DNA of 64,000 nucleotides, taken from positions 1 to 64,000 of the forward strand of contig NZ_QGGH01000007.1 in NCBI RefSeq assembly GCF_003148495.1, written 5' to 3'. The stretch's first letter is position 1. Each line of letters starts with the position of its first letter. Below, one piece after another: positions 47,262-56,971 of the stretch. Source of the DNA: Mesorhizobium loti (lineage in GTDB: Bacteria > Pseudomonadota > Alphaproteobacteria > Rhizobiales > Rhizobiaceae). The notes below the pieces were generated by a model. That model saw only the letters and a list, made by a program, of their open reading frames with translations, did not search any database and was not told the DNA's origin. A program made the translations under genes and the position numbers.

Positions 47262-47270
47262 CTTTTCTTT
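47239..47270 (+). terminator. Rho-independent terminator after ldtR
   Basis: A 10-bp stem (GGCCGGTGCC with one G-T pair and GAAA loop) followed by TTTTCTTTT. The duplicated hairpin in copy 1 (47137-47160) lacks the T run. Confidence 0.85.
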
Positions 47271-47288
47271 TGGCAGCCGTCGTCTCGG

Positions 47289-47822
47289 TTACGGCTTCAG
47301 CGGGCAGAGTTTCTCGTGAAAAACCGCAAGCGCCTGTTCGGCCTGGCGCGGCTCGCCGAAGAACGGGCCGATTGCTTCTGGCTCCCTGGTCGGATCGCAA
47401 CTGCCTTCGGTGTTGGTCGTGCAACTCTTGGTTAACCCCTTGAGCGAGATGGTGGCCGGCGGATTGTCGAAGCCAATGGCCGTAACGGCACTCAAGTCCA
47501 GCGTGTAGGCCAGGCGATAATAGGGTTCGCCGTCCTCCTCGAACTGCTGCTCGGCCTTGTAGGTGCAGTCGCTGAGCTTCGTCACCGTGAACCTTAGCGT
47601 TTCCATCTTGTCGCCGACCTCGTTGGGGCCGGTGCTGGCGAAGACCGCTGGCGATCGGGAAACCTGTTTGAAGGGTTGGTCGGTCTGCTGCCCGTATCTG
47701 GGGATCGCACCCTGTTCGAGGCCATGCACGAAATAGGCGACCATCTCCTCCGGCGTCGGTGGGCTGCCGTTCGGGCCTCCGGCCAAGGCTAATGTCGCGA
47801 TGACTGCAATGGCACCAGGCAT
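47289..47822 (-). CDS. small exported protein, unknown
   Basis: A 177-aa protein with a short hydrophobic start (PGAIAVIATLALAGG). The mature part (TPEEMVAYFVHGLEQGAIPR, RFTVTKLSDCTYKAEQQFEE) has two to four Cys that could form disulfides (DCTY; KSCTT; SCDPT; KLCPL). Not recognised as a known family. Convergent with ldtR and divergent from the L,D-transpeptidase gene. Start is the only ATG giving a hydrophobic N-terminus. Confidence 0.65.
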   Translation of the reverse strand: MPGAIAVIATLALAGGPNGSPPTPEEMVAYFVHGLEQGAIPRYGQQTDQPFKQVSRSPAVFASTGPNEVGDKMETLRFTVTKLSDCTYKAEQQFEEDGEPYYRLAYTLDLSAVTAIGFDNPPATISLKGLTKSCTTNTEGSCDPTREPEAIGPFFGEPRQAEQALAVFHEKLCPLKP

Positions 47823-48194
47823 GGCCTCGTTCCTCGCGTTGGGCGAGCTGTCACTGTACTATCAGGGGCTTGTGGCTCATCGGCAAAAATTGTGGTCGGC
47901 AATCGCCGATCGATACCAAAAAAGCACGGACCGTTCTTTTCGGAAAGCCAGCCGGGCGGATTTGGGCGCAAGGCCACGTTGCCGCCATATTCCAATGGAA
48001 CCGAGGATGCCGGTGATGCTGTGGTGAAGGCCGTGCGTTCACCCGGAACCCGTATCGTGCCTCGAGCGTTTGTGGCCAAGCTGATACGGACAATGGTTGG
48101 CTAATTGTTAAGATTGCCAATTCTAGAGTGCGGGCAAGATCGCCCCATAACCGAATGCAGTAGATCGAACGCTACAAGAATGTCTGGAACGTCC
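47823..48194. other. 372-bp divergent region upstream of the L,D-transpeptidase gene
   Basis: No gene supported; promoter region for the exported-protein gene and ldt. An inverted repeat TTGGC (48097-48101) and GCCAA (48116-48120) surrounds an A/T-rich core TAATTGTTAAGATT, a plausible LdtR or other regulator site about 75 bp before the start. Nothing else recognised. Confidence 0.5.
48097..48120. promoter_or_regulatory. inverted repeat upstream of the L,D-transpeptidase gene
   Basis: TTGGC-14 nt-GCCAA with inner TAAT/TTAA partial symmetry. Position suits a regulator operator; LdtR is the obvious candidate, but its known site was not compared. Confidence 0.4.
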
Positions 48195-49448
48195 ATGAAA
48201 ACCAGCCGCCGTTTTTTCCTTTCCGGAGCCTCCGCGCTCGCAGCCGCGGTGGTTGCCGGCGGCGCCAATGCGCAGGACGTGATCGGCGATATCCTGAAAT
48301 CCTCGGCGCGCGGCAATTGGGACGACCAGTTCGACGCCCGCGCCAGCGAGGGCGGCAAGGTGGCCTCGACGCTGCCGATCTTCAGCCCACAGACCGTCGC
48401 TTTCACCGAACAGGCGGTCGCGCAATATCAGAACATTGCCGGGCAGGGCGGTTGGGTAGAGGTTCCCGCGACCAAGAAACTGCAGCTCGGCGTCGATGAT
48501 CCTGATGTGGTGCCGTTGCGCAAGCGGCTGATGGTTTCTGGCGACCTCTCGCAGAGCGCCGGCATTTCGACAGCTTTCGACTCCTACGTCGACTCGGCGG
48601 TCAAGCGCTTCCAGTTGCGTCATGGCCTGCCTGCAGACGGCTCGATGGGCAAATACACCTACGCGGCGATGAATGTCTCGGCGCAAATCCGGCTTGGCCA
48701 GTTGCAGACCAATCTGCAGCGGCTGCGCGAGAAGGCCGGCACGCTGGGCAGTCGCTACGTGCTGGTCGACATTCCGGCGGCGCAGGTCGAAGCGGTCGAG
48801 AACGACCGCGTCGTGCTTCGCCATACTGCGATTGTCGGCAAGATCGATCGCCAGACGCCGATCGTCAATTCCAAGATCAACGAGATCATCGTCAATCCGT
48901 ACTGGAATGCGCCGGTCTCGATCGTGCGCAAGGACATCATTCCGCTGATGCGGAAGAATCCCGACTATCTGAAGGACAGCCATATCCGCCTGTTCGCGCC
49001 GGACGGCAGCGAAGTCGATCCGCTCAATGTCGACTGGTCGACCGACGACGCCGCCAAGTATCGCTTCCGCCAGGATCCGGGCGCGGGCAATGCGATGGCG
49101 TCGGTTAAGATCAATTTCCCGAGCCCCGACGGCGTCTACATGCACGATACCCCCCAGCAGAGCCTGTTTGGCAAGATGATGCGCTTCGATTCCTCGGGCT
49201 GCGTGCGCGTGCAGAATGTGCGCGACCTCGTCACCTGGATCCTGCGCGACACGCCGGGCTGGGACCGTCAGCATTTCGAGGCGGCGATCAAGACCGGCGA
49301 AAACACGCCGATCCAGATTACCAACCCGGTGCCGGTCCACTTCCTCTATCTTTCGGCCTGGTCTACGGCCCCAGGCGTCGTGCAGTTCCGCGACGACGTC
49401 TACGCGCTCGACGGCAACAACGAGCTGCAGATCACGTCATCGCTTTAA
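48195..49448 (+). CDS. ldtP: L,D-transpeptidase (YkuD domain, peptidoglycan-binding domain)
   Basis: A 417-aa protein; ATG 48195 gives TSRRFFLSGASALAAAVVAG, a twin-arginine-like signal (ATG 48180 would add five residues). Peptidoglycan-binding region at about 95-165 (LQLGVDDPDVVPLRKRLMVS, AVKRFQLRHGLPADG). YkuD domain at about 200-360 with HDTPQQSLF and the catalytic Cys in DSSGCVRVQNVRDL. It forms 3-3 cross-links or attaches proteins to peptidoglycan. The name follows the LdtR-LdtP pairing; function assignment by motif is firm. A terminator follows. Confidence 0.92.
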   Translation: MKTSRRFFLSGASALAAAVVAGGANAQDVIGDILKSSARGNWDDQFDARASEGGKVASTLPIFSPQTVAFTEQAVAQYQNIAGQGGWVEVPATKKLQLGVDDPDVVPLRKRLMVSGDLSQSAGISTAFDSYVDSAVKRFQLRHGLPADGSMGKYTYAAMNVSAQIRLGQLQTNLQRLREKAGTLGSRYVLVDIPAAQVEAVENDRVVLRHTAIVGKIDRQTPIVNSKINEIIVNPYWNAPVSIVRKDIIPLMRKNPDYLKDSHIRLFAPDGSEVDPLNVDWSTDDAAKYRFRQDPGAGNAMASVKINFPSPDGVYMHDTPQQSLFGKMMRFDSSGCVRVQNVRDLVTWILRDTPGWDRQHFEAAIKTGENTPIQITNPVPVHFLYLSAWSTAPGVVQFRDDVYALDGNNELQITSSL

Positions 49449-49824
49449 GTGACTGATTTTTTTATAAAAAGGCCGCCGCTCAGGGCGGCCTTTTCGTTGC
49501 TCGGGTGCCGCTGTGTTTCTCGCGGGAGGGGCGGCTGGACAGATCGGCCGGCTTTGCGCATGGTCGGCGGGAAAGTCTGGAACCGGACCATGGAAGTCGC
49601 TGTTCATTCTGGCCGTACGCGTCCTCGTCGCCGTGTCCGGCGCGCTGGTGCGTCTGGCGCGCGAGGCCTTGCTGAAGGTCGCAAGGCGAGGAAATAGCAA
49701 CCTGCTGGCTTCGCTGGCGCAATCCGGCCAGCAAATTTCGCGCGGCAAACGTGGCGGGGCGAAAACAACTGTGTTAATGGCGCGGCGAACCTTCGCAGCC
49801 CCCGAACCCCGAGGATTTCAGGCC
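49449..49824. other. 376-bp spacer between ldt and glyA
   Basis: Holds the ldt terminator (49466-49494). The rest is GC-rich, with the glyA frame open back to 49513, but no start with a good ribosome site or domain match supports an extension. No riboswitch fold was recognised. Probably glyA's promoter and leader. Confidence 0.4.
49466..49494 (+). terminator. Rho-independent terminator after the L,D-transpeptidase gene
   Basis: GGCCGCC-GCTCAG-GGCGGCC with A run upstream and TTTT downstream; 7-bp stem extendable by A-T pairs, so bidirectional. Confidence 0.88.
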
Positions 49825-51138
<1,314 letters not shown>

Positions 51139-51210
51139 GGCGATAGGAGGTCTTACCGCCTGTTGCGACGACAAGCGTCTCAGCAGGCCGGGCGACCGGC
51201 AGGAGCCTTG

Positions 51211-51864
51211 ATGATGCGACTATTTCGGTTCGCCGACCTTGGCGCCGTTGGCGTTCTGGCCGCTTTGATGGCCTTGCCGCTCCCCGGCGTCGCCTTGGCG
51301 CAGACCGCCCCTGCTCAAGCCGCGCCCGCGCAACCCGCCCCTGCCCAGGTCGCGCCCGCGGCGCCCGCCCAAGCGGCACCCAAGCTCGAAACCTTTGGCA
51401 GGTGGTCAACCCTGGTCGACGAGGTCGACACCGGTGAGGATCTGCGCAAGACCTGCGCGGCCTCGACCGCCTTTATCGGCGCCGGTGGCGTGCCTGGTAC
51501 CCTGACGCTCGTCATCACGAACGGCGATGCCCTGCCGCCGGATGCCTACCCGTCCATAACCATCGCTGTTGACAACAAGGATCTGCCGGCCGGCAAGTCC
51601 GTCGCTGCCACTTTCGGCGACGACAAGGGCCGCGACACTGCCAAGCTCCATTCCGATGGCGCGGTCAACGGCCGGCTCAGCTGGACCGTGGACAATCAGG
51701 CCAAGACCAGCCTGGCGCTCTTGCGCGTCATGCGCCGGGCATCGGCGCTTGACGTCTCTTTCGGCGATGCGCCGGTTGGAAGCATATCCATGGACGGCTT
51801 CACCAAGGCCTATCGCAGTCTCGGCGCATCGTGCGGGTTTCCGACCGCCGACGTCGCCCCCTGA
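51211..51864 (+). CDS. exported IalB-like protein with Ala-Pro-Gln repeat
   Basis: A 217-aa protein; MMRLFRFADLGAVGV with ribosome site CAGGAG. Signal peptide ends at about ALA-Q, followed by a low-complexity APAQAAPAQPAPAQ segment (residues about 33-55) that looks like a periplasmic or cell-wall linker. The domain (FGRWSTLVDEVDTGEDLRKT ... CAASTAF, LRVMRRASALDVSFGD) resembles invasion-associated locus B proteins, with two Cys. The assignment is by resemblance only. Lies 72 bp after glyA, so it may be co-transcribed. Confidence 0.6.
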   Translation: MMRLFRFADLGAVGVLAALMALPLPGVALAQTAPAQAAPAQPAPAQVAPAAPAQAAPKLETFGRWSTLVDEVDTGEDLRKTCAASTAFIGAGGVPGTLTLVITNGDALPPDAYPSITIAVDNKDLPAGKSVAATFGDDKGRDTAKLHSDGAVNGRLSWTVDNQAKTSLALLRVMRRASALDVSFGDAPVGSISMDGFTKAYRSLGASCGFPTADVAP

Positions 51865-51900
51865 GGCGATCGAACGGATCTCACCACGAGGGGTCGTTTG

Positions 51901-52195
51901 ATGGAGATCGTCTGGAAATGCCTGGTCGGCGGGCTGGTCACAGCTCTGATCGTATGGGCATCGAAGCGCGGCAATATTTTGCCCGGCATACTGCCGCTGG
52001 CGCCGACCCTTTGCGGTCATCGCTCTGCTGGCAATCGATGCCAAGGGCAATCCCGCCGGCTTTCGCGAGGCCTGCCTGGCCGGGGTGAAGACCATCCCAG
52101 CCTATCTCGCCTTCCTCGGAGCCTGTTGGCTTGGCGCCATCGCCGTATGGTTGGTTGGGGCTCTCGCAATTTTCCTTGCGCCTCGCTATCTCTGA
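51901..52195 (+). pseudogene. glpM-like (DUF3147) membrane protein gene, frameshifted
   Basis: ATG 51901 encodes MEIVWKCLVGGLVTALIVWA ... GILPLAPT, then a frameshift: in ACCCTTTGCG an extra C near 52009 breaks the frame. Dropping one C restores FAVIALLAIDAKGNPAGFRE and GACWLGAIAVWLVGALAIFL to a stop at 52193-52195, giving a 97-aa protein with four TM helices of GlpM type (family about 107 aa). The two halves fit together exactly, so this is either a recent single-base mutation or a sequencing error in a C run. Confidence 0.8.
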
Positions 52196-52285
52196 GGGGC
52201 GAGGGGCTGTTGGCGATACTTTGCCATCGTTGCAAAAACCTCTAAGCCTTTCGCTTCACCAGATTCGCCAACCAAAGGCTTCTCC

Positions 52286-52765
52286 ATGCGCTGTCCCTAT
52301 TGCCAGTCAGAAGATACGCAGGTGAAGGATTCGCGCCCCGCCGAGGATGGCGCGGCGATCCGCAGGCGGCGCGTCTGCCCCGATTGCGGCGGCCGTTTCA
52401 CCACTTTCGAACGCGTGCAGTTGCGCGACCTCGTCGTGGTCAAGAAATCGGGACGCAAAGTGCCATTCGACCGCGACAAGCTGCTGCGCTCGGTGGAGAT
52501 CGCCGTTCGCAAGCGCAATGTGGATCCCGAGCGCATCGATCGAGCGGTGACCGGCATCGTGCGCCAGCTCGAAAGTTCCGGCGAGACGGAGGTTGCTTCA
52601 GGAGAAGTCGGCCGGCTGGTCATGGAAGCGCTGAAATCGCTCGACGATGTCGCCTATGTGCGCTTCGCCTCGGTCTACCGCAATTTTCGCGAGGCCAAGG
52701 ATTTCCACGAATTGCTGGGCGAGCTCAAGGGGGACGAAATCAAGGGTGAAGAGGAAGCCAGCTGA
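52286..52765 (+). CDS. nrdR: NrdR transcriptional repressor of ribonucleotide reductase
   Basis: A 159-aa protein, standard size. Zinc ribbon MRCPYCQSEDTQVKDSR ... RVCPDCGGRFTTFE (C3, C6, C31, C34), then the ATP-cone (VVVKKSGRKVPFDRDKLLRS ... VAYVRFASVYRNF). It senses ATP/dATP and represses nrd genes. It is followed by ribD with 2 bp between, a frequent fusion of nucleotide control and riboflavin genes in alphaproteobacteria. Confidence 0.97.
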   Translation: MRCPYCQSEDTQVKDSRPAEDGAAIRRRRVCPDCGGRFTTFERVQLRDLVVVKKSGRKVPFDRDKLLRSVEIAVRKRNVDPERIDRAVTGIVRQLESSGETEVASGEVGRLVMEALKSLDDVAYVRFASVYRNFREAKDFHELLGELKGDEIKGEEEAS

Positions 52766-52767
52766 GC

Positions 52768-53883
52768 ATGACTGCAAGCGAACAGGCCGCCCTTGATCGC
52801 CGCTTCATGGCGGCGGCACTCAGACTGTCGCGAAAAAATGCCGGGCGCACCGCGACCAACCCGTCTGTCGGCACGCTGATCGTGCGGGATGACGGCAATG
52901 GCCCGATGATCGTCGGCACCGGCGTCACCGCTGTCGGCGGCCGCCCGCATGCCGAGACCGAGGCCCTGGCCGAGGCTGGCGCGCTCGCGCGCGGCGCCAC
53001 CGCTTACGTCACTCTCGAACCTTGCGCCCATCATGGCCGCACGCCGCCTTGCGCCAATGCGCTGGTCAATGCCGGTGTCGCGCGCGTCGTCGGCGCCGCC
53101 AGCGATCCCGATTCGCGCGTGTCCGGCAAGGGCTACGCAATCCTGCGTGCCGCCGGTGTCGAGGTGGTCGAGAAGGTGTTGGCGGCGGAAGCCGCCGAGC
53201 AGATGGCCGGCTATTTGATTCGATCGCTGAGAAAACGCCCCGAAGTGATTCTCAAGCTTGCGCTTTCCAGCGACGGCAAGATCGGCCGGGAAGGCGGGGG
53301 ACAGGTGTCGATCACCGGCGATATTGCGCGCCGCGAAGTGTACCTGATGCGGGCCGAGGCCGACGGCATATTGGTTGGTATCGGCACAGCCCTTGAGGAT
53401 GATCCGGCCCTGACGGTGCGCTTGCCGGGGCTGGAGAACCGTTCGCCGGCGCGCATCGTGCTCGACCGCCAGATCAGGTTGCCGGAGGCCTCGAAACTGG
53501 TTTCGGGCGTTGACCGGGTGCCACTCTATGTCGCCGCTTGCCTTGAGGCCGATCCGTTGCGGCGGGCAGCACTCGAACGCGCCGGTGTGCGCTTCATCGG
53601 CACCGAGACGCATGAAGGCGGCGTCGCGTTGCCGGAACTGCTCGAGGATCTGGCCGCGCTCGGCATGGCAAGCGTGCTGGTCGAGGGCGGCGCCAAGGTG
53701 GCGAGCGCTTTCCTGGCCGATGGGCTGGTCGACCGCATCGTGCTGTTCGAGGGGCCGGAGGCGATTGGCAATGGCGGCATTGCATCGCCGATCGACGCTG
53801 ACCATATCCCGGCAGGATTTCGCAAATTGCGCGAGATGCGTTTCGGCGAGGACAGCTACGCCGAGTGGATAAGAGACATTTAG
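52768..53883 (+). CDS. ribD: bifunctional riboflavin deaminase/reductase RibD
   Basis: A 371-aa protein. Deaminase domain with zinc motifs HAETEALAEAG and LEPCAHHGRTPPCANAL; reductase domain with LKLALSSDGKIGREGG, DGILVGIGTALEDDPALTVR and VLVEGGAKVASAFLAD. It converts the GTP-cyclohydrolase product in two steps to the ribitylaminopyrimidine. Start 2 bp after nrdR, so coupled. Length is typical. Confidence 0.96.
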   Translation: MTASEQAALDRRFMAAALRLSRKNAGRTATNPSVGTLIVRDDGNGPMIVGTGVTAVGGRPHAETEALAEAGALARGATAYVTLEPCAHHGRTPPCANALVNAGVARVVGAASDPDSRVSGKGYAILRAAGVEVVEKVLAAEAAEQMAGYLIRSLRKRPEVILKLALSSDGKIGREGGGQVSITGDIARREVYLMRAEADGILVGIGTALEDDPALTVRLPGLENRSPARIVLDRQIRLPEASKLVSGVDRVPLYVAACLEADPLRRAALERAGVRFIGTETHEGGVALPELLEDLAALGMASVLVEGGAKVASAFLADGLVDRIVLFEGPEAIGNGGIASPIDADHIPAGFRKLREMRFGEDSYAEWIRDI

Positions 53884-53894
53884 GATCAACACCG

Positions 53895-54512
53895 ATGTTT
53901 ACCGGAATTGTCACCGATGTCGGCACTGTCGCGTCCGTCAAGCCGCTCAGGGAAGGGGTGGGTTTGCGCATCGACACCGCCTATGACCCACAGACCATCG
54001 CCATCGGCGCCTCGATCTCCTGTGGCGGCGTTTGCCTGACGGTGACGGCCTTGCCCGACAGCGGCTCGAACGCGCGCTGGTTCGAGGTCGAGGCCTGGGA
54101 AGAAGCGCTCAGGCTGACGACGGCGATGGGCTGGAAATCAGGTACGCGGATCAATCTGGAGCGGGCGCTGAAGATCGGCGACGAACTTGGCGGCCACATC
54201 GTTTCGGGTCATGTCGACGGTATGGCGGAGATCGTCGAGCGCAAGGATGAGGGCGACGCGGTGCGTTTTACTCTCGAAGCACCGCGCGAGCTGGCGAAGT
54301 TCATTGCGCCAAAAGGCTCGGTCGCACTCGACGGCACCTCGCTCACCGTCAACAAGGTCGAAGCCACGCGTTTCGACGTACTGCTGATCCACCATTCGCT
54401 GACCGTGACCACCTGGGGCGAGCGCAAGGTCGGCGACCGCGTCAATATCGAGATCGACACCATGGCCCGCTACGCGGCGCGTCTCGTGGAGGCAGCGAAA
54501 GAGGGGCTTTGA
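53895..54512 (+). CDS. ribE: riboflavin synthase alpha chain
   Basis: A 205-aa protein beginning MFTGIVTDVGTV, the canonical N-terminus; second half repeats the fold (GHIVSGHVDGMAEIVERKDE, GTSLTVNKVEATRFDVLLIH). It dismutates two lumazines to riboflavin. The stop TGA overlaps the next ATG (TGATG). In many species ribE is followed directly by ribBA or ribH; here a small antitoxin-like ORF intervenes. Confidence 0.95.
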   Translation: MFTGIVTDVGTVASVKPLREGVGLRIDTAYDPQTIAIGASISCGGVCLTVTALPDSGSNARWFEVEAWEEALRLTTAMGWKSGTRINLERALKIGDELGGHIVSGHVDGMAEIVERKDEGDAVRFTLEAPRELAKFIAPKGSVALDGTSLTVNKVEATRFDVLLIHHSLTVTTWGERKVGDRVNIEIDTMARYAARLVEAAKEGL

Positions 54513-54679
54513 TGGTCAAGAATAGACGGATCTCGGCTGAACAAGAAGAACTCCGGCACCTGACACTCGAAGCGCTGGCCGATGTGGACGCCGGTCGTGT
54601 GATCGATCATCAGACCGTACAGACCTGGGTTGATAACCTAGACAGCCATCTCAAAAACGAGGTTAGTGAACCTGAATAG
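54512..54679 (+). CDS. 55-aa antitoxin-like protein
   Basis: ATG 54512 overlaps the ribE stop (TGATG); stop TAG at 54677-54679. The stretch LEALADVDAGRVIDHQTVQT followed by WVDNL resembles the C-terminal interaction region of RHH-type (ParD/CopG-like) antitoxins, preceded by a short basic start with no complete ribbon-helix-helix. No toxin gene is adjacent. It may be an orphan antitoxin or a co-opted small protein. Real gene judged from coupling and motif. Confidence 0.6.
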   Translation: MVKNRRISAEQEELRHLTLEALADVDAGRVIDHQTVQTWVDNLDSHLKNEVSEPE

Positions 54680-54763
54680 GTTGGCAAACCGGGCGCGCGC
54701 AACATCTTCGCTTGCGATGAACCCGGCTTCGGCCTAAGTCACCGGCGATCCCCGGAGACTTTT

Positions 54764-55258
54764 ATGGCTGGCACATCCCAACACGGCAAAGCCTTCATTC
54801 GTCCGAAGACGAAGGCGCATCTGCTCATTGTCGAAGCGCGCTTTCACGACGACCTTGCCGACACGCTGCTCGAAGGCGCGACAAGCGCGCTCGATGAAGC
54901 GGGCGCGACTTACGACGTCGTCACCGTTCCAGGTTCGCTCGAGATTCCCGCGGTGATTACCTTCGCGCTGGACGGGGCGACGGAGGGCGGCACACATTAT
55001 GACGGCTTTGTTGCGCTCGGCACCATCATCCGCGGCGACACCTATCATTTCGACATTGTCGCCAATGAATCCAGCCGCGCGCTCATGGACCTGAGCGTGC
55101 AGGACTCGGTCTGCATCGGTAACGGCATCCTGACCACCGAGAATGACGCCCAGGCCTGGACTCGCGCCAAGCGCTCGGAAGGCGACAAGGGCGGCTTTGC
55201 CGCGCGTGCGGCGCTGACCATGATCGCCCTCAAGGAACAATTGGGAGCGCGATCGTGA
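54764..55258 (+). CDS. ribH: lumazine synthase (6,7-dimethyl-8-ribityllumazine synthase)
   Basis: A 164-aa protein. Conserved LLIVEARFHDDLADTLLEGA, VTVPGSLEIPAVITFALDGA, DGFVALGTIIRGDTYHFDIV with the catalytic His, and NGILTTENDAQAWTRA. Joins the ribitylaminopyrimidine with dihydroxybutanone phosphate. Rhizobial genomes often carry two ribH; this is the operon copy, next to nusB. GTGA overlap with nusB. Confidence 0.94.
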   Translation: MAGTSQHGKAFIRPKTKAHLLIVEARFHDDLADTLLEGATSALDEAGATYDVVTVPGSLEIPAVITFALDGATEGGTHYDGFVALGTIIRGDTYHFDIVANESSRALMDLSVQDSVCIGNGILTTENDAQAWTRAKRSEGDKGGFAARAALTMIALKEQLGARS

Positions 55259-55755
55259 GCGAACCCGCTTCGCCCGGCCAGCCGGCAGTGCGCCACGCCA
55301 ACAAGCGCGGCGCTGCCCGTCTGGCCGCCGTGCAGGCGCTCTACCAGATGGATGTCGCCGGCAGCGGCGTCTTCGAGATCACCGCCGAATACGAAGCCTT
55401 TCGTCTCGGCAAGGAAGTCGACGGCGCGCTCTACCGCGAGGCCGATGCGCAATGGTTTCGCGCCATCCTGGCGGGTGTCGTCGAGAACCAGAAGACCATC
55501 GATCCCATCATCCGCCAGGCGCTGACCGAGGACTGGCCGCTGTCGCGGCTCGATTCGACGCTGCGCGCCATTCTGCGCGCCGGCGTCTACGAGCTGATGA
55601 AACGCGAGGATGTTCCCGTCGCGGTTATCGTCTCCGAATATGTCGACATCGCCAAGGCTTTCTACGAGGAAGATGAGCCGAAGCTGGTCAATGCCGTTCT
55701 CGACCGTGTGTCACGCCGGGTGCGTGGCGAGGGGCGCGGCAAGGACGCATCATGA
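55255..55755 (+). CDS. nusB: transcription antitermination protein NusB
   Basis: A 166-aa protein from GTG 55255. Alpha-helical NusB: KRGAARLAAVQALYQMDVAG, EDWPLSRLDSTLRAILRAGV and VIVSEYVDIAKAFYEEDEPK. With NusE it supports rRNA antitermination. Overlaps ribH (GTGA) and the MFS gene (ATGA). Confidence 0.95.
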   Translation: MSEPASPGQPAVRHANKRGAARLAAVQALYQMDVAGSGVFEITAEYEAFRLGKEVDGALYREADAQWFRAILAGVVENQKTIDPIIRQALTEDWPLSRLDSTLRAILRAGVYELMKREDVPVAVIVSEYVDIAKAFYEEDEPKLVNAVLDRVSRRVRGEGRGKDAS

Positions 55756-56963
55756 CGGCAATCGCCGTCGAGGCCGGCAGGGAGGCTCGCCGCACCGCTT
55801 TGATCCTCGCCGCCTCGCAGGCGATCATCGGCTCGGCGGCCCCCATCGCCATCTCCATGGGGGCGCTGGCCGGGCAATATCTGCTTGGCCCCGACAAATC
55901 ACTGGCGACGGCGCCGATCACCGGCTTCAACATCGGCGTGGCGCTTGGCGCGTTGCCCGCGGCGGCCATCATCCGCAGCATGGGCCAGCGCGGCGGCTTC
56001 ATGACCGGAACAATCGTCACCGCGCTTGGCGGCCTCGTCGCCACGCTTGCGCTCTTCCAAAGCAGCTTCTGGCTGTTTGCCTTTGGCTTGCTCACGATCG
56101 GTGTCGGCGGCGCCTTCGTCCAGCAGTTCCGCTTCGCCGCCGCCGACAACGCACCGCCGGAGTTCAAGGCGCGCGCCATCTCTTTCGTGCTGGCCGGTGG
56201 TATCATCACCGCCATCCTCGGGCCGCAGATCGTCATCTTCACACGCGAATTGTTGGCGCCGGTGATGTTTGCCGGTTCGTTCGTCTCCATCCTGCCGTTG
56301 GCCGCGGTCGGCGCCATCATCCTGTCGTTCCTGCGGCTGCCGGCGAAAGCATCCGGCAAGGTGGAGATCGCCGCCAGCGACGCCAGGCCATTGGCCGAAA
56401 TCGTCACGCAGCCGCGCTTCGTCGCCGCACTTTTCTGCGCGGTCGGCAGCTACGCGCTGATGAGCTTCGTCATGACCGGCGCACCGCTGGCCATGGTCGG
56501 TTGCGGACTGTCGGAGGATGACGCGACGCTCGGCATCTCCTGGCACGTCATGGCGATGTTCGCGCCAAGCTTCTTCACCGGCTCGCTGATCCATCGCTTC
56601 GGCGCCGAACGCATTGTGGCCCTCGGCCTGATCCTGCTCATCGGCTGCGCCATTGTCGCTCTGTCGGGCCTGGCGCTCTGGCAATTCTGGACATCGCTGA
56701 TCCTGCTCGGCCTTGGCTGGAATTTCGGCTTCATCGGCGCCACGGCAATGGTGGCGGCCAGCTACCGGCCCTCGGAAAAGGGCAAGGTGCAAGGCTTCCA
56801 CGACTTTGTCCTGTTCGGCTCCGTCGCCTGCGCGTCGCTGCTGTCGGGCATGGTCTACAACGCCTGGGGTTGGGAGATGCTGAACTGGATGATATTCCCG
56901 GTTGCTGTGCTCTGTTTCGTCGCGCTAGGCGCGCTGAAGGTGACGAGCGCGCGCCCGGTTTGA
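55752..56963 (+). CDS. MFS transporter coupled to nusB
   Basis: A 403-aa 12-TM protein whose ATG overlaps the nusB stop. Features include LAASQAIIGSAAPIAISMGA (TM1), FLTGSLIHRFGAERIVALGL-like motif A in the second half (FFTGSLIHRFGAERI) and SYRPSEKGKVQGFHDFVLFG. Substrate unknown; being in the rib/nusB transcript does not by itself imply riboflavin export, though that is possible. Confidence 0.85.
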   Translation: MTAIAVEAGREARRTALILAASQAIIGSAAPIAISMGALAGQYLLGPDKSLATAPITGFNIGVALGALPAAAIIRSMGQRGGFMTGTIVTALGGLVATLALFQSSFWLFAFGLLTIGVGGAFVQQFRFAAADNAPPEFKARAISFVLAGGIITAILGPQIVIFTRELLAPVMFAGSFVSILPLAAVGAIILSFLRLPAKASGKVEIAASDARPLAEIVTQPRFVAALFCAVGSYALMSFVMTGAPLAMVGCGLSEDDATLGISWHVMAMFAPSFFTGSLIHRFGAERIVALGLILLIGCAIVALSGLALWQFWTSLILLGLGWNFGFIGATAMVAASYRPSEKGKVQGFHDFVLFGSVACASLLSGMVYNAWGWEMLNWMIFPVAVLCFVALGALKVTSARPV

Positions 56964-56971
56964 CGCCAAAC

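Noticed and set aside
49513..49824. In-frame upstream extension of glyA
   Set aside because: SHMT homology begins at 49825; upstream residues are low complexity with no domain.
54680..54763. FMN riboswitch ahead of ribH
   Set aside because: Only 84 bp, without the conserved FMN aptamer arms; nothing similar before ribD either.
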